Assembly: GCF_000340475.1 (NCBI RefSeq) | Contig: NZ_CM001792.1 | Coordinates: forward strand, 846,311 to 910,310 | Reading direction: 5' to 3' | DNA length: 64,000 nucleotides | From: Oceanobacillus kimchii X50 | Lineage (GTDB): Bacteria; Bacillota; Bacilli; Bacillales; Amphibacillaceae | Shown: piece after piece, positions 53,681 through 62,921 of the stretch | How positions within the stretch are numbered: the first letter of the stretch is position 1 | Layout: each line of letters begins with the position of its first letter | Notes under the pieces: model-generated | Told to the model about the DNA's origin: nothing | Database searches by the model: none | The model's input: only the letters and a program-made list of their open reading frames with translations | Program-made: the position numbers and the translations under genes

Positions 53681-55024
53681 TTATATTACCCCGATTGAGT
53701 AAAGAAAAACGATAATTATTGTGAAGGGTACTACCCAACGCATGAGTTGATACCATGTTTGGAAGACGCCATTACTTAAATTATTTCCATAACTAAATTC
53801 TTGTCTAACAAGCTGTTTATCCATTTTGAAACCGATAAATATAGAAATAAATAAACAACCAGCTGGAAGCATAATGTTACTGACAAGAAAGTCACTTGCA
53901 TCAAAAACGGTTTTCCCAAAAATATGGAAGTCAGCAAGTACATTTGAAGATAATGCAGCTGGAATACCAGCAACCAATACAAGGATACCTGCTATCCAAG
54001 CAACAGATTTTCGAGAAACATTCTTTTTTTCAGTTACAGCTGCAGTGATAATTTCTAGCATGCTGAAAGAAGATGTTAGGATGGCGAATAAGAATAAAAG
54101 TAAAAATAGACTTAAGAATAGTTCACCAAACGGCATTTGCGCAAATGCTTCAGGAAGAACGATAAATAGAAGTCCTGGGCCTTCCGTTGGCTCTAATCCA
54201 AAAGAAAATACAATTGGAAAAATCGCAAGTCCTGCCAGCAATGATACAAATATATTCATAATCGAAACGGAAGCTGCTGAACTTCCTAAGCTCACGTTTT
54301 TATCTAAATAAGAACTATACGTAACCATTACTGAAATACCTACAGCAAGTGAGAAAAATGCCTGACCTAATGCATATAAGATATTTTCACCATTTAATTT
54401 TGAAAAGTCTGGTTGAAGGAAGAATTGTATTCCTTCCATAGCTCCTTCAAAAGTAACAGATCGTATAACGATTATAATAAAGAAAATAAATAACAATGGC
54501 ATTAAGACTTTACTATATTTCTCAATTCCATTTTTTATACCAGAAGATATAACAAAAGAATTAATAAAGATAAATAGTGCAAGTCCAACAATAGTAAGTA
54601 ATGGATTACCTGTTATCGATGCAAATAATTCTGCGTATTGTGCACCATCAGTAATAACCATTCCAGGAATAGAAAGAAGACTGTAGATTAATACCCATCC
54701 TCCAACAACGGAATAGAAAGACATTAATATAAAGGCACCTATTACTCCCCAATGACCTATAAAGGAGAATATACTTTTTGGAGCAAGCTTTTGATAAGCT
54801 GAAATTGCCTCTTTTTGTGCACCTCTACCTATGATAAATTCAGCAATTAACAAAGGCAATCCGATAATGATTGTAAATAGGATAAAGATAAAGAAGAAAG
54901 CTCCTCCGCCATTCATCCCTGTCATATAAGGGAATTTCCAAATTGCTCCTAAACCAACCGCAGCGCCAGCGGAAGATAAGATAAACCCTAGTTTTGATGC
55001 CCATTGATCTTTTCGTTGATCCAT
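53681..55024 (-). CDS. sodium-dependent transporter, NSS/SNF family
   Basis: A 447-aa membrane protein with 11-12 helices of the LeuT fold. The TM1 signature SSAGAAVGLGAIWKFPYM contains the Na-binding unwound region. GGAFFFIFILF and GLPLLIAEFIIGRGAQ continue TM2. Such bacterial symporters import amino acids with Na ions. Divergent from the ALDH/lysine dehydrogenase operon 310 bases away, so an amino acid for that pathway is conceivable. RBS AAAGGAATTTG. Confidence 0.88.
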   Translation of the reverse strand: MDQRKDQWASKLGFILSSAGAAVGLGAIWKFPYMTGMNGGGAFFFIFILFTIIIGLPLLIAEFIIGRGAQKEAISAYQKLAPKSIFSFIGHWGVIGAFILMSFYSVVGGWVLIYSLLSIPGMVITDGAQYAELFASITGNPLLTIVGLALFIFINSFVISSGIKNGIEKYSKVLMPLLFIFFIIIVIRSVTFEGAMEGIQFFLQPDFSKLNGENILYALGQAFFSLAVGISVMVTYSSYLDKNVSLGSSAASVSIMNIFVSLLAGLAIFPIVFSFGLEPTEGPGLLFIVLPEAFAQMPFGELFLSLFLLLFLFAILTSSFSMLEIITAAVTEKKNVSRKSVAWIAGILVLVAGIPAALSSNVLADFHIFGKTVFDASDFLVSNIMLPAGCLFISIFIGFKMDKQLVRQEFSYGNNLSNGVFQTWYQLMRWVVPFTIIIVFLYSIGVI

Positions 55025-55334
55025 AATGTCAAATTCCTTTCGTTATAAAAAAATTATTTTATAAGTATAACATAAAAGAAGAAGATGTTAAGAGAAGGTA
55101 TTGAATTGTGAATACAATGAAAAGATTAACAGATTAAACTATAGTTATAAGCTTTCGTAAGAGATTTCCCGTTTAGTGAATATAAATAATAAAAATCAAA
55201 TACATTAAGTAGTGATTTATTAGTAAATTTACGTATTTTAAAAATAGTTGTAAAATTTAAACATTGTCATTTATACTTGAGTTGGTAAGGTTTATTACTT
55301 TTTCTTGCTTCAAATTTTAAAGGAGGGATTATTA
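55025..55334. other. divergent intergenic region with the ALDH promoter
   Basis: No gene is seen. AT-rich; holds a sigma-A promoter for the ALDH gene and no clear operator or sigma-54 element. Confidence 0.5.
55248..55277 (+). promoter_or_regulatory. sigma-A promoter of the lysine catabolic operon
   Basis: TTGTAA (55248-55253), an 18-base spacer and TATACT (55272-55277), 57 bases before the start codon. Confidence 0.5.
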
Positions 55335-56828
55335 GTGACAGCGCTTACATTAGAGACCGATGTATTACAAAATTTTATTGATGGTAAATGGGTAGATGTG
55401 GAAAATACTACTGCCGTTACAAATCCTGCAAATGGTGAACGTATTGTGCAAGTACCATTGTCTAATCGATATCATGTTGAAGAGGCAGTAAAAGCTGCTA
55501 AAAAAGCTCAAAAGAACTGGGCACTTGTACCGGCACCACAACGTGCAGAAGTATTATACCGTGTTGGAATGATTATGAAAGATAAAAAAGAGCGACTATC
55601 TCGTCTATTGACTATGGAGAATGGAAAAGTATTAGAAGAAGCAAGAGGAGAAGTTCAAGAAGGAATTGATATGGCATTTTATATGGCTGGAGAAGGTCGA
55701 AGATTGTTTGGTCAAACTACACCAGCAGAATTAAAAGATAAATTTGCGATGAGTCAGCGGTGTCCTGTAGGGGTAGTAGGTATCATTACGCCATGGAACT
55801 TTCCAATTGCAATTGCTACATGGAAGTCATTCCCAGCAATTGTCGCTGGTAACGCGGTGATTTGGAAGCCAGCAACAGAAACACCTATTATGGCATATGA
55901 ATTAGCTAAAATATTTGAAGAAGCTGGATTACCTAACGGTGTTATAAATGTTGTATTTGGTAAGGGATCAGAAGTTGGCGATTCAATGGTTCAAAATGAA
56001 GATATTAGAGTAATATCTTTTACTGGATCAAATGACACGGGAAGAAATATTGCATCGGATTGTGGGAAGCAGTTAAAGAAAGTATCACTAGAAATGGGCG
56101 GAAAAAATGCAGTTATTGTTATGGATGATGCAGATTTAGACTTAGCAGTAGAAGGGATTCTCTGGAGTGCGTTCGGAACGAGTGGGCAACGCTGTACGGC
56201 ATGTAGTCGTGTGATTGTTCATCATAAAGTGAAAAAGATATTAGAAGAAAGACTTTTAGCTGCAATGGATCATTTAACGATTGGAAATGGTTTGGAAGAA
56301 GGAATTAAAGTAGGTCCGATTATCAATGAAGCAGGGTTAAATAAAATCAAGAAATATATTGAAGTTGGAAAACAAGAGGGCGCTACGTTATTAGCAGGAG
56401 GGTCTGAATGGGAAAGCAATAATCAAGGATATTATTTTACTCCGACCTTATTCACCGATGCTAAGCCTGACATGCGAATTGCGCAGGAAGAAATTTTTGG
56501 GCCAGTAGTTTCATTAATTGAAGTAAGTAGTTTTGAAGAAGCTATTGAAGTAAATAATCAAGTTACTTATGGGTTATCCAGCTCTATTTTTACAAGGGAT
56601 ATAAATCGTGTTTTTAAAGCACAACGTGATTTAGATACAGGTATTGTCTATGTCAATGCAGGTACTACTGGTGCTGAGATTCATTTACCGTTTGGCGGAA
56701 CGAAAGGAACTGGCAATGGACATCGTGATTCTGGTGTCCAGGCGTTAGATGTTTTCACTGAATGGAAAGCCATTTATGTTGATTATAGTGGAAAATTACA
56801 ACGTGCCCAGATAGATACAGAGGAGTAG
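55335..56828 (+). CDS. aldehyde dehydrogenase, ALDH7-like (alpha-aminoadipate semialdehyde dehydrogenase)
   Basis: NAD(P)-dependent aldehyde dehydrogenase of 497 aa. Catalytic Glu lies in LEMGGKNAV and Cys in TSGQRCTACS; the GAEIHLPFGGTKGTGNGHRDSG end is typical of aldehyde dehydrogenases acting on amino-aldehydes. The frame is open upstream to 55305, but GTG 55335 has AGGAGGGAT eight bases before it. The next gene encodes a lysine-dehydrogenase-like enzyme, whose product cyclises to piperideine-6-carboxylate, so conversion of its open form to alpha-aminoadipate is the likely reaction. Substrate is inferred from context. Confidence 0.82.
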   Translation: MTALTLETDVLQNFIDGKWVDVENTTAVTNPANGERIVQVPLSNRYHVEEAVKAAKKAQKNWALVPAPQRAEVLYRVGMIMKDKKERLSRLLTMENGKVLEEARGEVQEGIDMAFYMAGEGRRLFGQTTPAELKDKFAMSQRCPVGVVGIITPWNFPIAIATWKSFPAIVAGNAVIWKPATETPIMAYELAKIFEEAGLPNGVINVVFGKGSEVGDSMVQNEDIRVISFTGSNDTGRNIASDCGKQLKKVSLEMGGKNAVIVMDDADLDLAVEGILWSAFGTSGQRCTACSRVIVHHKVKKILEERLLAAMDHLTIGNGLEEGIKVGPIINEAGLNKIKKYIEVGKQEGATLLAGGSEWESNNQGYYFTPTLFTDAKPDMRIAQEEIFGPVVSLIEVSSFEEAIEVNNQVTYGLSSSIFTRDINRVFKAQRDLDTGIVYVNAGTTGAEIHLPFGGTKGTGNGHRDSGVQALDVFTEWKAIYVDYSGKLQRAQIDTEE

Positions 56829-56885
56829 ATTTATCGTTCGCCTTGTTTATAGAGTACCTTTTAGTGATTATGGGGAGGGAATAAC

Positions 56886-58055
56886 ATGAAGATTGGTGTA
56901 TTAGGTTCTGGTTTAATGGGGAAAGAAGCAGCACGTGATTTAACACAAAGTGAAGGAGTAAAACAAGTTGGTTTAGCAGATATTGATTTACTTCGAGCTC
57001 AAGAAGTCTGTGATCAATTGAATTCTTCTAAACTAACTGCATACCAAGTTGATGCGAGTAATCAGGATGAACTAGCAAAATTCATGCGGCAATTCGATGT
57101 AATTATTAATGCATTATTTTATTCATTTAATGAGGTAGTGGCTAGAACTGCTATTGAGGTAGGTGTATCCTCTGTTGATTTAGGTGGACACATTGGGCAT
57201 GTGACCGATAAGGTATTGACTTATCATGAAGAGGCTAATCAAGCTCAAGTAACGATTATCCCTGACTTAGGAGTAGCGCCAGGAATGATTAATATTTTAT
57301 CTGGATATGGTGTAAGTAAACTGGATCAAACCAAAGCAATTAAATTATATGTTGGTGGAATTCCTGTTAAGCCAGAACCGCCACTTGAATACAACCATGT
57401 TTTTTCCATGGAAGGAGTCTTTGATCATTATACTGATCCATCCCTGATTATAAGAAATGGTTCTGTTCAAGAGGTGCCTTCTCTAAGTGAAGTAGAGCCT
57501 ATTCACTTTGAAAAATTCGGACCGTTAGAAGCATTTCATACATCAGGTGGTACGTCGACTTTATCGTTATCATATCCTTACTTGAGTACACTTGAATATA
57601 AAACTATTCGCTATCCGGGACATGCAGAAAAATTTAAATTGTTGGTAGATTTAAATCTCACTCGGTTAGATTATCATGTTGATATAAACGGACATAAAGT
57701 AAATCCGAGAGAAGTGTTTTTAAAAGTACTTGATCCAATAGTTGAATTAGGAGACAGGGAGGATGCGGTACTATTACGGGTAGTAGTCGAAGGAGAGAAG
57801 GACGGACAATCGACTTCTCATATTTTTGAAATGACTACTTATAAAGATAGAGATACAAATGTTACTGCAATGGCAAGGGCAACAGCGAATACTATATCTG
57901 TTGTGGCACAAATGATTGCTAATAGAACAATTACGACAAAAGGTGTCTTACCGCCAGAAAAAATGGTACCTGGAAAGCAATATATTGCTGAAATGAAGAA
58001 AAGAGGGGTTACAATTAAAGAAAAAGTATCCATAAATAAGCAAACATCAGTGTAG
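56886..58055 (+). CDS. lysine 6-dehydrogenase-like protein (saccharopine dehydrogenase family)
   Basis: NAD-binding [19 protein letters not shown] begins a Rossmann domain (about 1-120), followed by a saccharopine dehydrogenase-type C-terminal domain with [14 protein letters not shown] and the [18 protein letters not shown] stretch. At 389 aa it matches the size of Geobacillus lysine dehydrogenase, which oxidises lysine at C6 to alpha-aminoadipate semialdehyde. The preceding aldehyde dehydrogenase would complete lysine to aminoadipate. A different diamino acid (ornithine, diaminopentanoate) is possible. RBS GGGAGGGAA; 57 bases after the previous gene. Confidence 0.8.
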   Translation: MKIGVLGSGLMGKEAARDLTQSEGVKQVGLADIDLLRAQEVCDQLNSSKLTAYQVDASNQDELAKFMRQFDVIINALFYSFNEVVARTAIEVGVSSVDLGGHIGHVTDKVLTYHEEANQAQVTIIPDLGVAPGMINILSGYGVSKLDQTKAIKLYVGGIPVKPEPPLEYNHVFSMEGVFDHYTDPSLIIRNGSVQEVPSLSEVEPIHFEKFGPLEAFHTSGGTSTLSLSYPYLSTLEYKTIRYPGHAEKFKLLVDLNLTRLDYHVDINGHKVNPREVFLKVLDPIVELGDREDAVLLRVVVEGEKDGQSTSHIFEMTTYKDRDTNVTAMARATANTISVVAQMIANRTITTKGVLPPEKMVPGKQYIAEMKKRGVTIKEKVSINKQTSV

Positions 58056-58075
58056 GTTATAAGGGGATGGTTAGG

Positions 58076-58402
58076 GTGAATACAGTATTTATTGCAGGAC
58101 ACGCAAAATTGCCTTCAGGTATGGCAGCTAAAAGTATCTATGAAACATTAACCATTACTGCGGAAATCGATAAAAAATATGGTGTGATTGTGAATGCAGG
58201 TTGTACACTTGCTACTGATCATGGAAAGCAATTTGTACAGACAATATTAAAAGGACATAGTTTACAAGACGGTATTCAATTTCCGATTGATCAAATTAAA
58301 AAGCATTATTTGGGGAAAGCAGGTAATGCATTAGCTTCTGCATTAATGGATTTATTCAAGCAGTATGAGCAATATCAAAAGTCTATTGTTGTACAACAAT
58401 AA
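58076..58402 (+). CDS. DUF3870 protein
   Basis: A 108-aa protein of the DUF3870 family, with GHAKLPSGMAAKSIYE at the start, GVIVNAGCTLATDHGKQFV in the centre and HYLGKAGNALASALMDL near the end. Its conserved Cys and His/Asp suggest a binding or catalytic site, but no function is established. GTG 58076 is chosen: AAGGGG lies nine bases upstream, while ATG 58067 is too close to it. Third gene of the lysine operon, 20 bases after the dehydrogenase. Confidence 0.75.
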   Translation: MNTVFIAGHAKLPSGMAAKSIYETLTITAEIDKKYGVIVNAGCTLATDHGKQFVQTILKGHSLQDGIQFPIDQIKKHYLGKAGNALASALMDLFKQYEQYQKSIVVQQ

Positions 58403-58511
58403 GAAAAAGAAGGGGGTTAAAGATATCTTACGGTGAAAAAGAAAAAACAGTTGAGTAATCACCGCACCATCAAGCAGAAGAAATAGGTGAAGATAGAATA
58501 ATACACCATAA

Positions 58512-58564
58512 GCCAAAAATCCACTCTGAAAGCGTACTTGCTTCCTCGAGTGGATTTTCGGTGG
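58512..58564. terminator. bidirectional terminator between the two convergent lysine operons
   Basis: AAAATCCACTC and GAGTGGATTTT form an 11-bp stem around a ~21-base loop at about 58517-58560, with A/T-rich flanks. Confidence 0.75.
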
Positions 58565-58615
58565 GTGACGCGTAAAATGTATTAAGCTATCGCTATGTCT
58601 CTTCATGAGTAGAAA

Positions 58616-59812
58616 CTACTTTGTTTCTTCCCATGCAGGAAGCATTTGATTAAGCAGTTTATCTTCTCGATAACCTAATACGTATTCAGCTTGCATTATT
58701 GTATGAACTTCCCGTGTCCCTTCGTATATGACGGGCGCTTTTGAATTACGTAAAAATCTTTCTACAGGGTATTCATCGGAGTACCCGTAAGCTCCGTGTA
58801 TTTGTACAGCATCATCAGCTGCTTTGTTAGCAAAATCACAAGCTTGCCATTTTGCTAATGATGTTTCTCTCGTATTACGTTTTCCTTCATTCTTCAATTC
58901 TCCTGCACGGTAGACGAGTAGCTTACTCATCTGATATCCGGCTTCCATTTTAGCTATCATTTGTTGAACTAATTGATGTTTTCCGATTTCTTTTCCAAAT
59001 GTTTTTCGCTCATGGCAATATTTTACGCTTTCTTCTATACATGCCATAATTTGCCCAACTGCACCTGCAGCAACCGTAAAACGACCATTGTCTAATGCAG
59101 ACATGGCAATCTTAAATCCTTCTCCTTCTTCTCCAAGCAAATTTTCTTTTGGAACTTTAATGTTGTCAAAGAATAGCTCTCCAGTATTCCCTGAACGAAT
59201 CCCATGTTTTCCTTTGATTGCTTTAGAAGAGAAACCCTCCCAAGATCTTTCCACGATAAATGCAGATATACCTTTATGTTTTTGGGAGCGATCCTGTGTG
59301 TAGGCGAAAACAATGAAATGATCTGCAACATCACAAAGAGAGATCCAAGTTTTTTGTCCATTTAAAATATAGTGATCTCCATGCTTCACCGCTGTAGATT
59401 GAAGAGCGGCAACATCGGATCCAGCACCGGGTTCTGTTAATCCAAAGGCACCAATTTTTTCGCCTTTTGCTTGGGCTGTAAGATATCTTTGCTTTTGTTC
59501 TTCATTTCCCCATTGTAATAATGTCATACTGTTAAGCCCGGTATGCACCGAAACTGCGGTTCGAAAAGCTGTATCGCCACGTTCCAATTCCTCACATACG
59601 ATGGCAAGTGAATTATAATCCATTCCACTACCACCATATTGTTCAGGGATACATACACCCATTAATCCTAGTTCTGCTAATTTATTCAATAGTGTCGGAT
59701 CAAATTTTCCATTACGATCCCAATCGCCAATGTAAGGCATAATTTCCTTGTCAGTAAATTCTCTGACTGTTTTTCTTAATAGTTCTTGTTCTTCGCTAAA
59801 ATGAAAATTCAT
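58616..59812 (-). CDS. acyl-CoA dehydrogenase, probable glutaryl-CoA dehydrogenase
   Basis: A 398-aa FAD enzyme. GAFGLTEPGAGSDVAA, ERKTFGKEIGKHQ and QIHGAYGYSDEYPVERFLRN are acyl-CoA dehydrogenase signatures; the end has YEGTREVHTIM. The segment GDTAFRTAVSVHTGL aligns with the human glutaryl-CoA dehydrogenase region SGYRSAMSVQSSL, keeping the Arg that binds the substrate's free carboxylate. Translationally coupled with an adjacent class III CoA-transferase. Glutaryl-CoA oxidation and decarboxylation to crotonyl-CoA is likely. A short-chain substrate is the alternative. Confidence 0.8.
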   Translation of the reverse strand: MNFHFSEEQELLRKTVREFTDKEIMPYIGDWDRNGKFDPTLLNKLAELGLMGVCIPEQYGGSGMDYNSLAIVCEELERGDTAFRTAVSVHTGLNSMTLLQWGNEEQKQRYLTAQAKGEKIGAFGLTEPGAGSDVAALQSTAVKHGDHYILNGQKTWISLCDVADHFIVFAYTQDRSQKHKGISAFIVERSWEGFSSKAIKGKHGIRSGNTGELFFDNIKVPKENLLGEEGEGFKIAMSALDNGRFTVAAGAVGQIMACIEESVKYCHERKTFGKEIGKHQLVQQMIAKMEAGYQMSKLLVYRAGELKNEGKRNTRETSLAKWQACDFANKAADDAVQIHGAYGYSDEYPVERFLRNSKAPVIYEGTREVHTIMQAEYVLGYREDKLLNQMLPAWEETK

Positions 59813-60963
59813 TATTCCATATCTCCTTTCAAATGTATATAATCGTTGTTATGTTCTCCAGGGTTAGGTGGTGCATGACGATAAGTGACTGGTGTTCTGG
59901 ATAATTTCAGTGGGTTACCAATAAGTTTGATAGGCCCCGCGGTTTGGTGATGCATAGATACAAACATCTCTCTACTTTTTAATTGTAAGTCTTCGGGAAG
60001 ATTATCTATGGTTTGAATTGGACCACACGGAATTTTTTCTTCTTGTAAAGCTTTTATCCAGTACTTAGAAGTTTGGAGTGTTAGAGATTCTTGGAGTAAA
60101 GGGATCAACAGGTCACGATGTTGAACACGGCTGGCATTGGTTCGGAAACGATTATCGTTTGATAGATAATCTAGTTGGAGGATGTGGCAAAGTCTCTTAA
60201 ATTGTGCATCGTTTCCAACAGCAATTACAACATCCCTATCTTTAGTCTTAAACGTTTGATAAGGTACAATATTAGGATGACTATTTCCTAGTAATTTCGG
60301 TTTTTGACTAGACATTAAATAATTACTAGCAACATTAACTAAAGAACTAACAGCGGTATCATATAAAGAAATATCAATTTTTTGGCCTTTACCAGAGTGT
60401 TGTCTTTCTAATAATGCTGCTTGGATTCCAATACAGGTATATAAGCCAGTTAATACATCTGTTATAGCAATACCGACTTTTTGGGGACCGGATTCAGGGC
60501 TACCTGTAATGCTCATAAGTCCACTCATTGCTTGAATAATGAAGTCATAACCAGGCATATCTTTGTAGGGACCAGTTTCACCAAAACCAGTAATAGATGC
60601 ATAGATAATGCTTGGATTAAGTGTAGAAAGGGTTTGATAATCCAATCCAAAACGTTCCATCGTACCAGTCTTAAAATTATTTACAATCACATCTGACTCT
60701 TTGATAATTTCCTTCAGATATTTAATACCATTCGACGATTTAAGGTCGATCGTAATACTCTTTTTATTACGATTTGCACAAAGGTAATATGCACTAACTC
60801 CATGTTGAAATGGGGGACCCCAATCTCTAGTTTCATCACTTCCTCCAGGAGCTTCTACTTTTATTACTTCAGCTCCTAAATCAGCAAGAATCATAGTACA
60901 GTAGGGGCCAGCAAGAACACGAGTGAGATCCAAAATCTTTAATCCTTCTAAACTCATCGACAA
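59812..60963 (-). CDS. class III CoA-transferase (probable succinyl-CoA:glutarate type)
   Basis: CaiB/BaiF-family CoA-transferase of 383 aa. Family features are LDLTRVLAGPYCTMILADLGAEVIKVE (in parts), the Asp nucleophile in MPGYDFIIQAMSG and GISPPG-like turns. It overlaps the acyl-CoA dehydrogenase gene by one base (ATG/TAATG type coupling), the same arrangement as glutarate CoA-transferase with glutaryl-CoA dehydrogenase. TTG 60963 lies 11 bases after GGAGG; ATG 60957 is the alternative. A strong hairpin terminator precedes it. Confidence 0.8.
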   Translation of the reverse strand: MSMSLEGLKILDLTRVLAGPYCTMILADLGAEVIKVEAPGGSDETRDWGPPFQHGVSAYYLCANRNKKSITIDLKSSNGIKYLKEIIKESDVIVNNFKTGTMERFGLDYQTLSTLNPSIIYASITGFGETGPYKDMPGYDFIIQAMSGLMSITGSPESGPQKVGIAITDVLTGLYTCIGIQAALLERQHSGKGQKIDISLYDTAVSSLVNVASNYLMSSQKPKLLGNSHPNIVPYQTFKTKDRDVVIAVGNDAQFKRLCHILQLDYLSNDNRFRTNASRVQHRDLLIPLLQESLTLQTSKYWIKALQEEKIPCGPIQTIDNLPEDLQLKSREMFVSMHHQTAGPIKLIGNPLKLSRTPVTYRHAPPNPGEHNNDYIHLKGDME

Positions 60964-60992
60964 AATTGTAATCCCTCCTTATACATGAATGA

Positions 60993-61047
60993 AAAAAGCC
61001 AGTTCAAATATCATTGCATTAAGCAATCATTTGAACTGGCTTTTTGT
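60993..61047. terminator. strong hairpin in the leader of the CoA-transferase gene
   Basis: AAAAAGCCAGTTCAAAT (60993-61009) and ATTTGAACTGGCTTTTT (61029-61045) pair perfectly over 17 bp; an inner ATTGC/GCAAT stem extends it. On the minus strand it ends about 30 bases before the CoA-transferase start, with its own T-run, so it either stops read-through from the mreBH side or attenuates this operon. Confidence 0.75.
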
Positions 61048-61204
61048 GGGTAGCTACTCTGGCAATGAGTATGCATACAAAATAGTCAGCATGGCATATA
61101 AAAATAATATGGTCAAGGCATGACGCATATTACATGACCACAGAGATGAACGTGGAATACGCTTTCATGTGGCTCTAAAATTATTATAAATCGAAACAGT
61201 ATAT

Positions 61205-61219
61205 TTGTAAACGCTTTTA
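61205..61219 (+). promoter_or_regulatory. candidate cre site
   Basis: TTGTAAACGCTTTTA matches the cre consensus except for one base. It lies about 240 bases upstream of the CoA-transferase/acyl-CoA dehydrogenase operon; a role in its catabolite control is possible. Confidence 0.35.
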
Positions 61220-61230
61220 TTTAGAAAAAA

Positions 61231-61271
61231 TAGAATTCCACACAATACTATAGAATAATTTGTGTGGAATT
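61231..61271 (-). terminator. terminator of mreBH
   Basis: AATTCCACACAA and TTGTGTGGAATT form a perfect 12-bp stem around a ~14-base loop; on the minus strand a T-rich run (TATTTTTTC) follows. Confidence 0.75.
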
Positions 61272-61427
61272 TGCTACTTATTTCTCGTGTAACAGGCATG
61301 AATCCTGTAGGTTATCCAAGGTTAACTACCTGTCATGAACGATTCTGTTTAAGGGTCTTTGGGTAATGCCCTTAGGGTACTAATATCTAGTGGGACGGCG
61401 TTCTTCCACCAGAATGCTTGTTTCATT

Positions 61428-62435
61428 TTATTTTGCAGCTTTTTGTAATTTATGAATCATTTTTAATGCACGGCCGGTTCCGATAGCAACTGATTCTAAT
61501 GGATTTGGTGCCATATGCACAGGTACACTGATTTCGTCAGATAACCATTCTCGCATACCATTAAGCAATGCTCCTCCTCCAGTAAGAACAATACCGTTGT
61601 CTACAATATCGCCACTTAATTCTGGAGGACACTCTTCAAGAGTGGAACGGATCGTTTCTAGAATTTGTTCTAAAGACTCTTTGATAGCTTGATAGATTTC
61701 TGTTGAAGTAACTTCGATTGTTTTTGGTAATCCAGTAACCATATCACGTCCACGAATTTCCATAGTAACTTCTTTATGATTTGGATGAGCATAACCGATT
61801 TCCATTTTAATATTCTCAGCAGTTCGTTCACCTATTAGAATATTATATTGCTTTCGAATATGTTGAATAATTTCATCATCCATTTTATCTCCAGCTGTAC
61901 GGACAGAATTGCAGGATACAATTCCACCAAATGAGATAATTCCTACCTCAGATGTTCCTCCACCAATATCAACAATCACATTGGCGAATGGTTCATCTAC
62001 TGGTAAATCTGCACCAATTGCTGCTGCTACTGGTTCTTCAATTAGATGAACTTGTTTTGCTCCGTAACTAGATACAGCATTATGAATCGCTCTTCTTTCC
62101 ACGCTCGTACTTCCAGAAGGTGTACAAACGACTACATTTGGTTTACGCATAGACATACCAAGCTGTTTACTTACTTTTTTTAATAGTTCTTTCAACATTT
62201 GTGCGGTTACATCATAATCCGCAATAACTCCATCTTTTAAAGGACGGATTGGAATGATATTTTTCGGTGTCTTACCGACCATTTCTTTAGCTTCAGCTCC
62301 GACAGCCATTACCTGTTTAGTATTAACATCAATCGCCACTACTGATGGCTCATTTAAAACTATTCCTTTTGTCTTTGAATATACAAGAATATTAGCAGTA
62401 CCTAAGTCAATTCCGATTTCAGCGTTTGAAAACAT
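61428..62435 (-). CDS. mreBH: rod-shape determining protein MreBH (bacterial actin)
   Basis: Actin-fold ATPase that organises lateral cell-wall synthesis. Phosphate 1 loop [15 protein letters not shown], connect [14 protein letters not shown], adenosine motif [26 protein letters not shown] is shared by all MreB proteins. The sequence ([34 protein letters not shown]) is closest to MreBH, the paralogue that guides the hydrolase LytE. The frame is open to 62492, but ATG 62435 has GGAGG eight bases before it and gives the usual N-terminus. Monocistronic. Confidence 0.92.
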   Translation of the reverse strand: MFSNAEIGIDLGTANILVYSKTKGIVLNEPSVVAIDVNTKQVMAVGAEAKEMVGKTPKNIIPIRPLKDGVIADYDVTAQMLKELLKKVSKQLGMSMRKPNVVVCTPSGSTSVERRAIHNAVSSYGAKQVHLIEEPVAAAIGADLPVDEPFANVIVDIGGGTSEVGIISFGGIVSCNSVRTAGDKMDDEIIQHIRKQYNILIGERTAENIKMEIGYAHPNHKEVTMEIRGRDMVTGLPKTIEVTSTEIYQAIKESLEQILETIRSTLEECPPELSGDIVDNGIVLTGGGALLNGMREWLSDEISVPVHMAPNPLESVAIGTGRALKMIHKLQKAAK

Positions 62436-62921
62436 ATAATAAATCCTCCATTGATGACAGAATATATTTGAAAACATATTTATTGTAGACAAATTTCTAT
62501 ATAATACTTTTCTATTCTACAAAAATTTTTGTGGGGGTGGATAATTTTATTCCGCAGAGTACATTAATTTAAAATTGTCCATTCCTCATAATATAATACA
62601 TTAAAATCTACAAGTACAAGTAACAATTTCGTTACATTTATGCTCAACTTGTAATATATAGCCTATTCTAGAAGGTTGTCAACAATAACTTTATAGTAAA
62701 TTTTCCCTAAATAAATTAGTTTTTCCAAGCTTGGGTAAGATAGCCTGAAATAGAATTATAGAATACATAAGGGATTAATAGAGTTGAATGTATAAACTAT
62801 ACGCATCTACAGTCGCATTGGTAAAGGATACCACTAATATTTCAATTATTACATCAAAACTCATGCTATAGTGTTATTGCACACAGCAAACAACAAAAAA
62901 CAAAAGGAGCGTGCGTTTTAC
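62436..62921. other. divergent intergenic region of mreBH and the CAP-domain gene
   Basis: No gene is seen. The left part contains the mreBH leader and C-run element; the right part ends in an extended -10 promoter TGCTATAGT at 62864-62872 for the CAP-domain gene. In between I see only AT-rich sequence. Confidence 0.5.
62530..62565 (-). promoter_or_regulatory. possible sigma-I-like promoter element of mreBH
   Basis: On the minus strand CCACCCCCACAAAAATTTTT resembles the C-run of sigma-I -35 elements, which drive mreBH and lytE in B. subtilis. The -10 CGAA is not clear (AGAATA is present). The same place contains the 14-base palindrome ACAAAAATTTTTGT. Confidence 0.3.

Larger units (their letters stand above)
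60964..61427. other. intergenic region between the CoA-transferase gene and mreBH
   Basis: No gene is seen. It holds the leader hairpin at 60993-61047, a cre-like sequence at 61205-61219, the mreBH terminator at 61231-61271 and, at 61290-61410, several short inverted stretches (TAAGGG/CCCTTA, GTGG/CCAC) of unknown meaning. Confidence 0.5.

Noticed and set aside
55261..55334. sigma-54 promoter before the aldehyde dehydrogenase
   Set aside because: TTGG and TTGC occur but their spacing does not fit the fixed -24/-12 distance; a sigma-A promoter fits better.
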